A DNA stretch of 20,627 nucleotides from Bacteroidales bacterium UBA1035. Its GTDB lineage: Bacteria; Bacteroidota; Bacteroidia; Bacteroidales; Dysgonomonadaceae. The stretch covers positions 924-21,550 of the forward strand of contig DCEG01000085.1 of NCBI GenBank assembly GCA_002316835.1, read 5' to 3'. Of this stretch, positions 7,078 to 14,676 are shown piece by piece; the stretch's first letter is position 1; each line of letters opens with the position of its first letter. The translations under genes were made by a program, and so were the position numbers. The notes under the pieces are model-generated. The model did no database searches. It was not told where the DNA came from and worked only from the letters and a program-made list of their open reading frames with translations.

Positions 7078-8391
7078 TCACTTATACTTCACCCACTTTA
7101 TCATCTCTTTAATCGACGGTTTTTTACCATACATCAAGATTCCAACTCTGTAAATCTTAGCGGCAAGAATCGAAATAAGGATAAATGTTCCGTAGAGCAA
7201 CGCTACAGCAAGCAGCTTTTCCCACATAGGAATGCCAAACGGGATGCGAACCATCATTACGATAGGAGAACTAAACGGAATAAGCGACGCCCAAAATGCC
7301 AACGGTCCGTCTGGATTACTTACGCTGTAAAACCCGGCAAAGAAAGCAAACATAATGATTATGGTAACGGGCATCATAAATTGAGATGTATCTTCCTCGC
7401 TATCCACCGCAGATGCAAACATAGCGAAAATAGAAGCATACAGAATATAGCCGCCAATGAAAAACACAAGAAAAAACAACACAATTTCAAACCAGTTAAT
7501 GCTCATAACGGAATTCATGATCGATGCCATATCGAATTCTCCCATCTCAGCCGGAGCCGGCATCCCGGGTGTTGGTTGTGGAGCTGCAATAAACATAGTC
7601 AATACGCTAAACAATACTCCTAGTAAGATTCCCCAAATAACAAGCTGTGTAATTCCAACCAATCCTATGCCGATTATCTTGCCAATCAGCAACTTCACAG
7701 GCTTTACCGATGAAACCATCACTTCAACAATACGGCTTTTCTTCTCTTCCAACACGGCTTGCATAACCATGTTACCATACATGAGAATAAACATGTAGAT
7801 AAGAATGGTAAACACCATCCCGATAATTGTCGCAACCTCAGTAGACGATTCAGAAACGGTTCCATCCTCACCCCATTTCATCGTTTTTATAGAAACTCTG
7901 GAGCCGCTTTCCACAATAGAACGTACCTGAGTGATAGCTTCGGTATTTACGTTATTTGATTGTGAGAGCACATCGAGTTTTTGCTGCATTACTTTTTCGC
8001 TTAGCGCATTTTCAATGATGCTGCGAAGTTCCTGCGGCGATTGTTTTTCAGATAATAGCGTAATAGCGTTGGGATTTACGTTCAAGTCATCCGTAATTTG
8101 CAAAATGGCAAACACATCTTTTCCAATCTGTGATCGATACTCACTTTCCTGTGCTTTTCCAACCGTTTGGAATCTGTATGTATCGGTCGATTCCAGCATA
8201 GGTGCATATATTCCGGTGTTGTCGATGACAATGATGTTCTTCTCTCCCCCATCGTTGAGCGTGGAAAGCCACAGCGGAACAAACGACAGTGAAGTCATCA
8301 ATAATGGCATCAGCAGCGTCATGATGATGAATGATCTTTTTCGAACGCGGGTAAGAAATTCTCGTTGTATGACTAATGATAATGTATTCAT
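7078..8391 (-). CDS. ABC-2 type transporter permease, NatB-like
   Basis: A 437-residue integral membrane protein that pairs with the ATPase encoded just upstream. Visible segments: TM1 about 21-43, a large extracytoplasmic domain about 45-185, then hydrophobic segments about 186-208, 234-270, 300-328, 338-356, 362-384 and 392-414, i.e. one plus a cluster of five or six helices as in NatB-type exporters. The conserved cytoplasmic E-E-K-K-S-R-I-V-E-V-M motif at 215-225, followed by G-K-I-I-G (237-241), is the ABC-2 family hallmark. A proline/alanine-rich stretch (271-285) sits in a loop between helices. NatAB of Bacillus exports sodium; the substrate here cannot be read from sequence. It is the last gene of the dnaG unit, 113 bp after the ATPase gene. 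Confidence 0.87.
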   Translation of the reverse strand: MNTLSLVIQREFLTRVRKRSFIIMTLLMPLLMTSLSFVPLWLSTLNDGGEKNIIVIDNTGIYAPMLESTDTYRFQTVGKAQESEYRSQIGKDVFAILQITDDLNVNPNAITLLSEKQSPQELRSIIENALSEKVMQQKLDVLSQSNNVNTEAITQVRSIVESGSRVSIKTMKWGEDGTVSESSTEVATIIGMVFTILIYMFILMYGNMVMQAVLEEKKSRIVEVMVSSVKPVKLLIGKIIGIGLVGITQLVIWGILLGVLFSVLTMFIAAPQPTPGMPAPAEMGEFDMASIMNSVMSINWFEIVLFFLVFFIGGYILYASIFAMFASAVDSEEDTSQFMMPVTIIIMFAFFAGFYSVSNPDGPLAFWASLIPFSSPIVMMVRIPFGIPMWEKLLAVALLYGTFILISILAAKIYRVGILMYGKKPSIKEMIKWVKYK

Positions 8392-8504
8392 AAATTCGAT
8401 TGTAATTTTGTAATAATTCGATAGATATTCAGTTTCTTAGTTGAATATTTCCATGCCACGACTAACTTCTATTGAATTATGCGTAGCGAATATCCATTGA
8501 ACAA

Positions 8505-9407
8505 CTATTGTTTTACGGTTTTAATAAAAACATCGTTCATAGTGGGAATTTCTTCGTCGTAAGCTACCACATCGAAATTATCGAAAATTAGTTTTGCAAG
8601 TTCGTTATTTGTAACTTCAGGTTTCTTTTTTATGCGAATATCGATGTACTCGTGATACGGTTCTTTCGAAATCAATGTGAAAGTCGGATGCTCGAACATG
8701 AAATCATCTGCACGAAGGCGAAAGCGAAAAATCCCCGGGCTGTGCTCCTTTCGGATATCATATACTTTTCCCTGTAACACCACCTGCGATTTGTTTATCA
8801 ATGCTATATTATCGCACAATGCTTCTACCGATTCCATATTATGTGTAGAAAGGATGATGGTTTTTCCTTCGTCTTTCAAACGAAGCATTTCGTCCTTTAC
8901 AAGCTCGGCATTTACCGGATCGAAACCACTGAAAGGCTCATCGAAAATAAGCAAATCGGGGTTGTGGATTACGGTAGAGATAAACTGCACTTTCTGTTGC
9001 ATCCCTTTCGATAATTCTTCCACTTTACGATTGTACCAACCGGCAATATCGAATCGCTTAAACCAGATCATTAACTCGCGATGTGCATCTTTTTTCGATA
9101 ATCCGCGCAGTTGCGCCAGATACATCGCCTGTTCACCAACTTTCATTTTTTTGTATAATCCCCGCTCTTCGGGCAGATAGCCGATATTATAAACATCTTC
9201 GCTTTTCGAAAGACGACCATTGATAAACACCTCACCGCTATCGGGTGCGGTAATACGGGTGATAATGCGGATAAGCGTGGTTTTTCCTGCACCGTTCGGC
9301 CCCAACAGTCCGAAAACTGTCCCTCGGGGAACCTGAATGCTGACTTTATCTAAAGCCAGGTGCTGCGCGTATTGCTTTATTACGTTTGTGGTTTGTAAAT
9401 AACTCAT
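8505..9407 (-). CDS. ABC transporter ATP-binding protein, NatA-like
   Basis: A 300-residue cytoplasmic ATPase. Walker A G-P-N-G-A-G-K-T-T at 36-44, G-Y-L-P-E-E-R-G-L-Y at 76-85 in the Q-loop region (a form typical of NatA-like proteins, lacking the usual Gln), signature L-S-K-G-M at 132-136, Walker B L-L-I-F-D-E at 152-157 and the switch His189 in S-T-H-N. About 80 residues follow the nucleotide domain, as in NatA-like subunits (DUF4162-like tail, inferred). It should drive the adjacent permease. The gap to dnaG upstream is only 19 bp, so the two are probably cotranscribed. Confidence 0.92.
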   Translation of the reverse strand: MSYLQTTNVIKQYAQHLALDKVSIQVPRGTVFGLLGPNGAGKTTLIRIITRITAPDSGEVFINGRLSKSEDVYNIGYLPEERGLYKKMKVGEQAMYLAQLRGLSKKDAHRELMIWFKRFDIAGWYNRKVEELSKGMQQKVQFISTVIHNPDLLIFDEPFSGFDPVNAELVKDEMLRLKDEGKTIILSTHNMESVEALCDNIALINKSQVVLQGKVYDIRKEHSPGIFRFRLRADDFMFEHPTFTLISKEPYHEYIDIRIKKKPEVTNNELAKLIFDNFDVVAYDEEIPTMNDVFIKTVKQ

Positions 9408-9426
9408 TAAATTTCTATTCAGTAGT

Positions 9427-11481
9427 TTAATACTTCAGTATTATTCGTTCTCCCAAACTCTTGGCAAGTGCTTTTTTCAAATCTTGCAATTGCCGAAGTT
9501 CGGTCATTAATTCTAATTGCTGTTCCGGATCAGCAGCTTCGATACCTTTTTTCACTTCGTTTATCCGCTGCATTACATGAGCATTTTTGAGCTCTGTTGT
9601 TGCACGAATTACTAATCGATCCAATGAGTTGCGTTCGCGTAGGCGAGAGCTTTTTTCGTCTTCGCTTTCTCCGATTGACTTAGCGTGAATCTTACTCAAC
9701 TGATATTTGTCGCTGATAAGGTCAGTAGCCAGCTTGCTGATTTTAGGGTCGTGATGTGTAAGAAAGTGACGATCACAAACAAATGACTCGTCGCTCAGTT
9801 TTCCATAAGCCTCATCAAAAACAGTTCTATACAAGCTGTTGGTGAAAAAAACTTCGTCAGAAAAAATAAATTTATCCCTTAAAAGGTCAAATTTAATAAC
9901 TTCTATTACGGATGGTCCGTCTTCAATGGCTACCTCAACTTCGATTTCCTCGCCTTCTTTTTCTTGCTTCTCTTTCTCGTAACTAACAAAAATGGGTAAT
10001 GTTCCATATCTGATAATGTATCGTATGAGTTCGCGCTCCGCCTTCTCGTATGGATTTCTTGCCGTTAAAACATTTTTTCTTTCGACGGTTAAAGTATCTT
10101 TGGGCATGGATTGTGTTTCAACAACCGTTTCCCTCGCTTGTTCTTTTTCGCGTTGCTCCTTTTTCTTCTCGTAATTTTTAATGCGTATTTTGTTTACTGC
10201 AGCAATAATAACATCTTCGCGTGAATTGAGCAGTGTTGCCGAGTCCTGAATATAAACGGAACGTTTGATGTTGTCGGGAATAAGTGCGATACTCTGAACG
10301 ATATTGGATATAAGCCCTGCCCTTTTTATAGGGTCATCTCCCGCTTCATCCAACAGTAAATTGGTTTTAAAACGAATAAAGTCCTGTTCGTGCTCATCGA
10401 TAAAGCGGTTAAATTGTTCTGCATTCTGCTTACGGGCAAATGAATCGGGATCTTCACCCTCGGGCAGCAATACTACTCTTACGTTCATTCCGTCTTCCAG
10501 CAGTAAATCTATACCTCGCAAAGCAGCTTTAATACCGGCAGCATCACCGTCATACAAGACCGTGATATTCTCGGAGAACCGATGAATCATGCGTATTTGG
10601 CCGAGAGTAAGCGCCGTTCCCGAAGATGCAACTACGTTTTCAATACCAGCCTGGTGCATCGACAACACATCGGTATAACCTTCCACCAAAAAACATTTAT
10701 CGGTTTTAACAATGGCATTTTTCGAGAAAAAAATTCCGTAAAGTTCCTTGCTTTTGGAGTAAATCTCACTTTCGGGCGAATTTACATATTTGCCTGTGTT
10801 CTCAACTTTTTTGAGAATACGTCCCCCAAAGGCGACTACTTTCCCCGATAACGTATGAACCGGAAAAATCACCCTTCCCCGGAACCGATCGATAAGCAGA
10901 CTATTGTTTTCACCTCCGGTAGAAAGTCCGGTTTTCAGCAAATAGTCACGTTTGTAACCCGCTCGTTGAGCTTCTGCTGAAAAGGCATCCCGCTGTTCAA
11001 GACTGTAACCCAACTGGAACTTTCTAATAATATCATCCCGAAAGCCACGCTCTTTGAAATAACTCAATCCAACAGCTTTTCCTTCGGGATTTTCGTGAAG
11101 TGTTTTAACAAAGTAATCACGAGCAAATTCGTTCAGAATAAACATGCTATCGCGATCGCTCTGCGCTTGCTTCTCCTCGTTGGTCAGCTCCTTTTCAACA
11201 ACCTCGATATTGTATTTTTTGGCCAGAAACTTTAATGCTTCGTAGTACGACAGCTGCTCATGCTTCATGATGAAGTGTACGGAAGAACCGCCTTCGCCAC
11301 AAGAAAAGCATTTACAAATATTTTTGGCCGGAGAAACGTAAAACGAAGGCGTACGATCATCGTGGAACGGGCACAAACCGACAAAGTTGACACCTCTGCG
11401 ACGAAGCGTAACAAAATCGGATACCACATCAACTATTTGTGCTGTATCCTGAATTCGTTCTATGGTTTGTGGATCTATCAT
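9427..11481 (-). CDS. dnaG: DNA primase
   Basis: A 684-residue primase that makes RNA primers for Okazaki fragments and initiation at the fork, together with the DnaB helicase. Domains in order: the CHC2 zinc-binding domain with Cys37, His40, Cys58 and Cys61; the RNA polymerase core with N-terminal part R-F-R-G-R-V-I-F-P (199-207) and F-G-G-R (218-221); the TOPRIM part with metal-binding Glu267 in L-V-E-G-Y-T-D and D-G-D at 311-313; then a helicase-interacting C-terminal region preceded by a charged Lys/Glu-rich linker (about 434-450). Length is near the upper range usual for Bacteroidetes. A one-mismatch -7 box, TATTTTCG, is at 11491-11498 on the minus strand, 10 bp before the ATG. First gene of the unit, divergent from ilvE. 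Confidence 0.96.
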   Translation of the reverse strand: MIDPQTIERIQDTAQIVDVVSDFVTLRRRGVNFVGLCPFHDDRTPSFYVSPAKNICKCFSCGEGGSSVHFIMKHEQLSYYEALKFLAKKYNIEVVEKELTNEEKQAQSDRDSMFILNEFARDYFVKTLHENPEGKAVGLSYFKERGFRDDIIRKFQLGYSLEQRDAFSAEAQRAGYKRDYLLKTGLSTGGENNSLLIDRFRGRVIFPVHTLSGKVVAFGGRILKKVENTGKYVNSPESEIYSKSKELYGIFFSKNAIVKTDKCFLVEGYTDVLSMHQAGIENVVASSGTALTLGQIRMIHRFSENITVLYDGDAAGIKAALRGIDLLLEDGMNVRVVLLPEGEDPDSFARKQNAEQFNRFIDEHEQDFIRFKTNLLLDEAGDDPIKRAGLISNIVQSIALIPDNIKRSVYIQDSATLLNSREDVIIAAVNKIRIKNYEKKKEQREKEQARETVVETQSMPKDTLTVERKNVLTARNPYEKAERELIRYIIRYGTLPIFVSYEKEKQEKEGEEIEVEVAIEDGPSVIEVIKFDLLRDKFIFSDEVFFTNSLYRTVFDEAYGKLSDESFVCDRHFLTHHDPKISKLATDLISDKYQLSKIHAKSIGESEDEKSSRLRERNSLDRLVIRATTELKNAHVMQRINEVKKGIEAADPEQQLELMTELRQLQDLKKALAKSLGERIILKY

Positions 11482-11541
11482 TTTGGGTTACGAAAATAGT
11501 GAAATAAATCGTTAATAGGAGACTATTTGAAAATAAAATGC

Positions 11542-11549
11542 TACTTTTG
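11542..11549 (+). promoter_or_regulatory. -7 promoter box of ilvE
   Basis: A perfect TACTTTTG lies 43 bp before the ilvE ATG in the divergent gap shared with dnaG. A good -33 TTG at the right distance is not obvious; TTTG at 11526-11529 is only 12 bp upstream. Confidence 0.45.
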
Positions 11550-11592
11550 TGAAAAGTAAAAAATCTAACTTTAATATTTTAAACACAAAAAA

Positions 11593-12612
11593 ATGGATAC
11601 TATTAATTGGTCGGATCTATCATTCGGCTATATGAAAACAGACTTCAACATCCGCACTTATTTCAAAGACGGAAAATGGAGTGAGCCACAAGTAGACAGC
11701 TCGGAATTCCTAAACATCCACATGGCTGCCACATGCCTGCATTACGGTCAGGAAGCATTTGAAGGATTGAAAGCCTTTAAAGGAAAAGACGGGAAAATCC
11801 GAATTTTCCGCATGCGAGAGAATGCATTGCGCCTGCAATCATCGTGCCGTGGAATTATGATGCAGGAGCTTCCTGTTGAGCTTTTTGAAGAAATGGTACT
11901 GCTTGCCGTGAAAAAAAACGAACGGTTTGTTCCACCTTATGAAAGTGGAGCATCGTTGTACATTCGTCCGCTTTTGATCGGAACAAGTGCACAGGTAGGT
12001 GTGAAGGCAGCTACGGAATACACTTTTCTTATTTTCGTGACTCCGGTTGGGCCATATTTCAAAGAAGGTTTCAAGCCTACGCCTATGGTAATCTTGCGCG
12101 AATACGACCGCGCCGCACCACTTGGAACCGGAACTTTTAAAGTAGGTGGCAACTACGCTGCAAGTCTTACTGCAGGCGATAAAGCTCACAGATTGGGGTA
12201 TTCTGCGGTTCTTTATCTCGACGCAAGAGAGAAAAAGTATCTTGATGAATGTGGACCCGCTAACTTTTTTGCTATCAAAAATAATACATATATCACACCC
12301 GCTTCCGAATCGATTTTGCCTTCAATAACCAACAAAAGTTTGATTCAGCTGGCAGAAGATATGGGAATGAAAGTTGAGCGCCGCCGCGTTATGGAAGAAG
12401 AATTGGCCACGTTTGAAGAAGCCGGTGCTTGCGGAACAGCAGCTGTGATCAGCCCGATTTTACGTATCGACGACCTGGCGGAAAACAAGAGCTATGAATT
12501 CTGCAAAGATGGGAAAGCCGGTCCTATTTCGGAAAAACTATATAAAAAGCTTCGTGCTATTCAGTATGGTGATGAACCCGATGTGCACGGTTGGGTAACA
12601 GTAATAGAATAA
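11593..12612 (+). CDS. ilvE: Branched-chain-amino-acid aminotransferase
   Basis: A 339-residue fold-type IV PLP enzyme that interconverts leucine, isoleucine and valine with their 2-oxo acids, using glutamate/2-oxoglutarate. Seen: Y-G-Q-E-A-F-E-G-L-K (51-60), R-P-L-L-I-G-T-S (125-132), the PLP Lys183 in G-T-F-K-V-G-G-N-Y (180-188), L-D-E-C-G-P-A-N-F-F (217-226; many relatives have E-V-G-T-M-N), and C-G-T-A-A-V-I-S-P-I (280-289). Length and motifs fit the long (class II, eukaryote-like) BCAT type. It stands alone, with its own -7 box and a strong terminator; no ilv or leu biosynthetic genes are in the window. The ATG at 11593 is supported by the A-rich leader and by similarity starting near the N-terminus. 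Confidence 0.95.
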   Translation: MDTINWSDLSFGYMKTDFNIRTYFKDGKWSEPQVDSSEFLNIHMAATCLHYGQEAFEGLKAFKGKDGKIRIFRMRENALRLQSSCRGIMMQELPVELFEEMVLLAVKKNERFVPPYESGASLYIRPLLIGTSAQVGVKAATEYTFLIFVTPVGPYFKEGFKPTPMVILREYDRAAPLGTGTFKVGGNYAASLTAGDKAHRLGYSAVLYLDAREKKYLDECGPANFFAIKNNTYITPASESILPSITNKSLIQLAEDMGMKVERRRVMEEELATFEEAGACGTAAVISPILRIDDLAENKSYEFCKDGKAGPISEKLYKKLRAIQYGDEPDVHGWVTVIE

Positions 12613-12626
12613 AGATCTACAAATTA

Positions 12627-12666
12627 AATTAGTCCGATTGTTATACGAATCGGACTAATTTTTTTT
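12627..12666 (+). terminator. Terminator of ilvE
   Basis: A perfect 13-bp stem (12627-12639 with 12648-12660), 8-nt loop and eight consecutive T residues ending at 12666. On the minus strand only a mixed A/T stretch follows, so termination of the convergent CYTH gene there would be weaker. Confidence 0.9.
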
Positions 12667-12724
12667 AAACATTGTATATTGTTGAATTAACGAGTAGCCT
12701 TGAACTTCACTTATCCGACTTCAT

Positions 12725-13201
12725 CTATTTCTCATCCCATTCACTATACGGATGTATGGATAAGAACGAATTGTAATATCGTACGTTTCCGGTAACCTCG
12801 TGGCCAAGCCAGTCTGGTTTTTCATACGGTTCATCTTCACTTTCGAGTTCAACTTCGGCAATGAGTAAACCCTCGTTGTCGCCGTAGAACTCATCCACCT
12901 CAAAAACATGATTTCCCACGTTAATTAAGTATCGTGTTTTTTCGATAACTGCATCCTCGCATAACAATAACATCTCTTCAGCATCCGGTATAGGAATTTC
13001 ATATTCCCACTCATTTCGTTTGATGGTGTTTTCTTCAAGCGCACTCTTAATCGTCACATACGCTTTTTCACCTTTAATCCTAACTCGCACAACACTTATT
13101 CCGGAGAGAGCGAGATAACCCTGTTTAATGCGGAAATTTTTAAAGGATTGTGACTTATAATCACCGTTTACCAGAAATTTTCTTTCGATTTCGTAGCCCA
13201 T
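12725..13201 (-). CDS. CYTH-domain protein (TTM family phosphohydrolase or cyclase-like)
   Basis: A 158-residue stand-alone CYTH protein. The tunnel-fold signature is clear: E-I-E-R-K-F at 4-9 (ExExK), R-V-R at 39-41, T-I-K at 50-52, E-W-E-Y-E at 64-68, E-K-T-R-Y at 87-91, and the acidic E-V-E-L-E at 116-120. CYTH enzymes use Mg and act on triphosphates (inorganic triphosphate, thiamine triphosphate) or, in a few cases, make cAMP; short bacterial ones like this are usually triphosphatases, so adenylate cyclase activity should not be assumed. The start was moved to ATG 13201: an upstream in-frame TTG at 13228 would add nine residues before a signature that normally starts within the first five residues. 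Convergent to ilvE and divergent from the arginase-family gene. Confidence 0.87.
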   Translation of the reverse strand: MGYEIERKFLVNGDYKSQSFKNFRIKQGYLALSGISVVRVRIKGEKAYVTIKSALEENTIKRNEWEYEIPIPDAEEMLLLCEDAVIEKTRYLINVGNHVFEVDEFYGDNEGLLIAEVELESEDEPYEKPDWLGHEVTGNVRYYNSFLSIHPYSEWDEK

Positions 13202-13277
13202 AAGTTTGTTTTTCTGTATAACAACCAAAGGGTTAAAACTGTTTGAAAAATTGAACGATATCGAAGCGGCAATGTTA

Positions 13278-13306
13278 TTGAACGTATAATCTCAATCCTA
13301 TTTTAG
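13278..13306 (+). promoter_or_regulatory. Candidate promoter of the arginase-family gene
   Basis: TTG at 13278-13280 and TATTTTAG at 13299-13306 (one mismatch to TAnnTTTG) are 18 bp apart, and the box ends 8 bp before the ATG. Confidence 0.4.
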
Positions 13307-13314
13307 AAACTGCA

Positions 13315-14343
13315 ATGTCAAAATTAATTACCTATTCACAGTCGGAAATTTTAAAACTTACCGATCCTCGCGCGGGAGAAGAAAAGTTCGGAGAACGAAT
13401 ACAGCTGATTGAATCTCCCGATAATTGGTTCGATCAGCTGAAAGCCCAAAATTCACGTTTCGTGATCATCGGGATCCCCGAGGATATCGGCGTGCGTGCT
13501 AATATGGGACGACCGGGAACGGCTACTGCGTGGGATAATTTTCTGGAAAACCTCGTTAACATTCAACACAACCGCTTGTGCAGAGGATATTGGATAACGT
13601 TGCTGGGCGAGTTAGATTTTTCGGAAGAAATGAAACGTGCATCTGAACTGAATCCGAGCATCAAAGAAGAACGAAAAATGATGTTCGATTTGGTCACCGA
13701 AATTGACAGCGAAGTGGAACTTTACGTTTCGAAAATCATTTCGGCCGGAAAAATACCGATAATCGTGGGCGGCGGACACAATAACGCATACGGAAATATT
13801 AAAGGACTGGCCTTGGCAAAGGATATGAGCATAAATGTAATAAATTTCGATGCTCACACCGATCTCCGTCCGATGAAAGGCCGCCACAGTGGAAATGGTT
13901 TCTCTTACGCCATGAAAGAAGGTTATTTGAGCAATTACTTTATTTTCGGACTACACGAAAATTACATTTCGAAAGGCGTGTTAAATGAAATTGGTAAAAT
14001 TTCAGACCGTGTGAAATACAATACATATGAAGAAATTGGTGTGAGAGGTGAAAAATCTTTCGAAGACGAGTTAATGACAGCACAAAAACATATCGAAGAC
14101 CGTCCTTTTGGCCTGGAAATCGATTTGGATAGTATTCCCATGATCGCCAGTAGCGCCATCACACCCAGTGGTTTTTCGGCAGAACGTACACGACAGTTTA
14201 TTTATCACTTTGCCGGATTAAAAAATGTGGCCTATCTGCATCTTTGCGAAGGCGCACCAGTTCTGTCATCCGATAAAAACCCCAACTTGATAGGAAAATT
14301 TATTTCTTATCTGATTACCGATTTTGTGAAGGCGAAAATGTAA
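13315..14343 (+). CDS. Arginase/agmatinase/formimidoylglutamase-family hydrolase
   Basis: A 342-residue ureohydrolase-fold enzyme with a binuclear manganese site: G-G-G-H-N-N with His155, D-A-H-T-D with Asp179, His181 and Asp183, and E-I-D-L-D with Asp270 and Asp272. The set of metal ligands is complete, so activity is likely. The overall form resembles Bacteroidetes proteins usually named formimidoylglutamase (HutG), which splits formimidoyl-glutamate to glutamate and formamide. No hutH, hutU or hutI lies in the window, so arginase or another guanidino-hydrolase activity remains possible; no symbol is given. The N-terminal 45 residues precede the Rossmann-like core. ATG 13315 follows a likely promoter closely. 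Monocistronic. Confidence 0.85.
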   Translation: MSKLITYSQSEILKLTDPRAGEEKFGERIQLIESPDNWFDQLKAQNSRFVIIGIPEDIGVRANMGRPGTATAWDNFLENLVNIQHNRLCRGYWITLLGELDFSEEMKRASELNPSIKEERKMMFDLVTEIDSEVELYVSKIISAGKIPIIVGGGHNNAYGNIKGLALAKDMSINVINFDAHTDLRPMKGRHSGNGFSYAMKEGYLSNYFIFGLHENYISKGVLNEIGKISDRVKYNTYEEIGVRGEKSFEDELMTAQKHIEDRPFGLEIDLDSIPMIASSAITPSGFSAERTRQFIYHFAGLKNVAYLHLCEGAPVLSSDKNPNLIGKFISYLITDFVKAKM

Positions 14344-14359
14344 ATGTAAAATTGGGAAA

Positions 14360-14481
14360 ATAAAAAAAACTATGTTTCTAAGTTCTCGTAATCACTACGA
14401 AAGAAATAAAAACATAGTTAAGATTTTGGTTGGATTAAATAAAAATCAATGCGCGTAATTCTATTATTTTATTTAAGAATC
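14360..14481 (-). ncRNA. Candidate small RNA of about 120 nt (promoter and terminator only)
   Basis: On the minus strand a perfect TAnnTTTG box (14487-14494) with a TTG about 23 bp upstream would start a transcript near 14481. It would end at the hairpin 14368-14419, which on this strand, and only on it, is followed by a run of T residues (A run 14362-14369 on the plus strand). No known RNA family is recognised and no open frame of note lies inside. Confidence 0.3.
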
Positions 14482-14600
14482 CATAACAAAGATAAGTTAT
14501 AAATAAGAGACACACATCAAGATTACCGAAAAAGTTTTGGGTTGGGTATTTTTTCCACACTTTTCTAAAACAGCACCTCAAAGAAAAAAAATATTTTAAC

Positions 14601-14630
14601 TTTCTAATATAAAAAATAACAATAACTTTG
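14601..14630 (+). promoter_or_regulatory. Promoter of the transglutaminase-like/esterase operon
   Basis: TTTC (14601-14604, one mismatch to TTTG) is followed after 18 bp by a perfect -7 box TAACTTTG (14623-14630). The leader to the ATG at 14677 would be about 40 nt. Confidence 0.55.
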
Positions 14631-14676
14631 CTGTAATATTTCTCCTAAACACAATCTTAATACATTGAACTACTCT

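Larger units (their letters stand above)
14344..14676. other. 333-bp gap: nested hairpin, possible minus-strand RNA, operon promoter
   Basis: No coding signal is seen; the stretch is very AT-rich. It holds a hairpin at 14368-14419 (outer 10-bp stem, inner 5-bp stem 14386-14390/14396-14400), a minus-strand -7 box TATCTTTG at 14487-14494, and the promoter of the next operon at 14601-14630. The part from about 14500 to 14600 has nothing I can name. Confidence 0.6.

Noticed and set aside
7045..7623. 192-residue open frame on the plus strand opposite the permease
   Set aside because: It lies antisense to a clearly real membrane protein, has shadow-frame composition (many His, Lys, Asn, Arg) and matches no family I know.
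8426..8455. Hairpin in the gap between the ABC permease and ATPase genes
   Set aside because: It pairs well only on the plus strand through G-U pairs, whereas the genes are transcribed from the minus strand; the transcribed strand has mismatches.
8392..8463. A 23-codon GTG-started frame on the minus strand whose TGA overlaps the permease ATG
   Set aside because: Too short, with no recognisable sequence and no start signal; a stop-start overlap of this kind can arise by chance.
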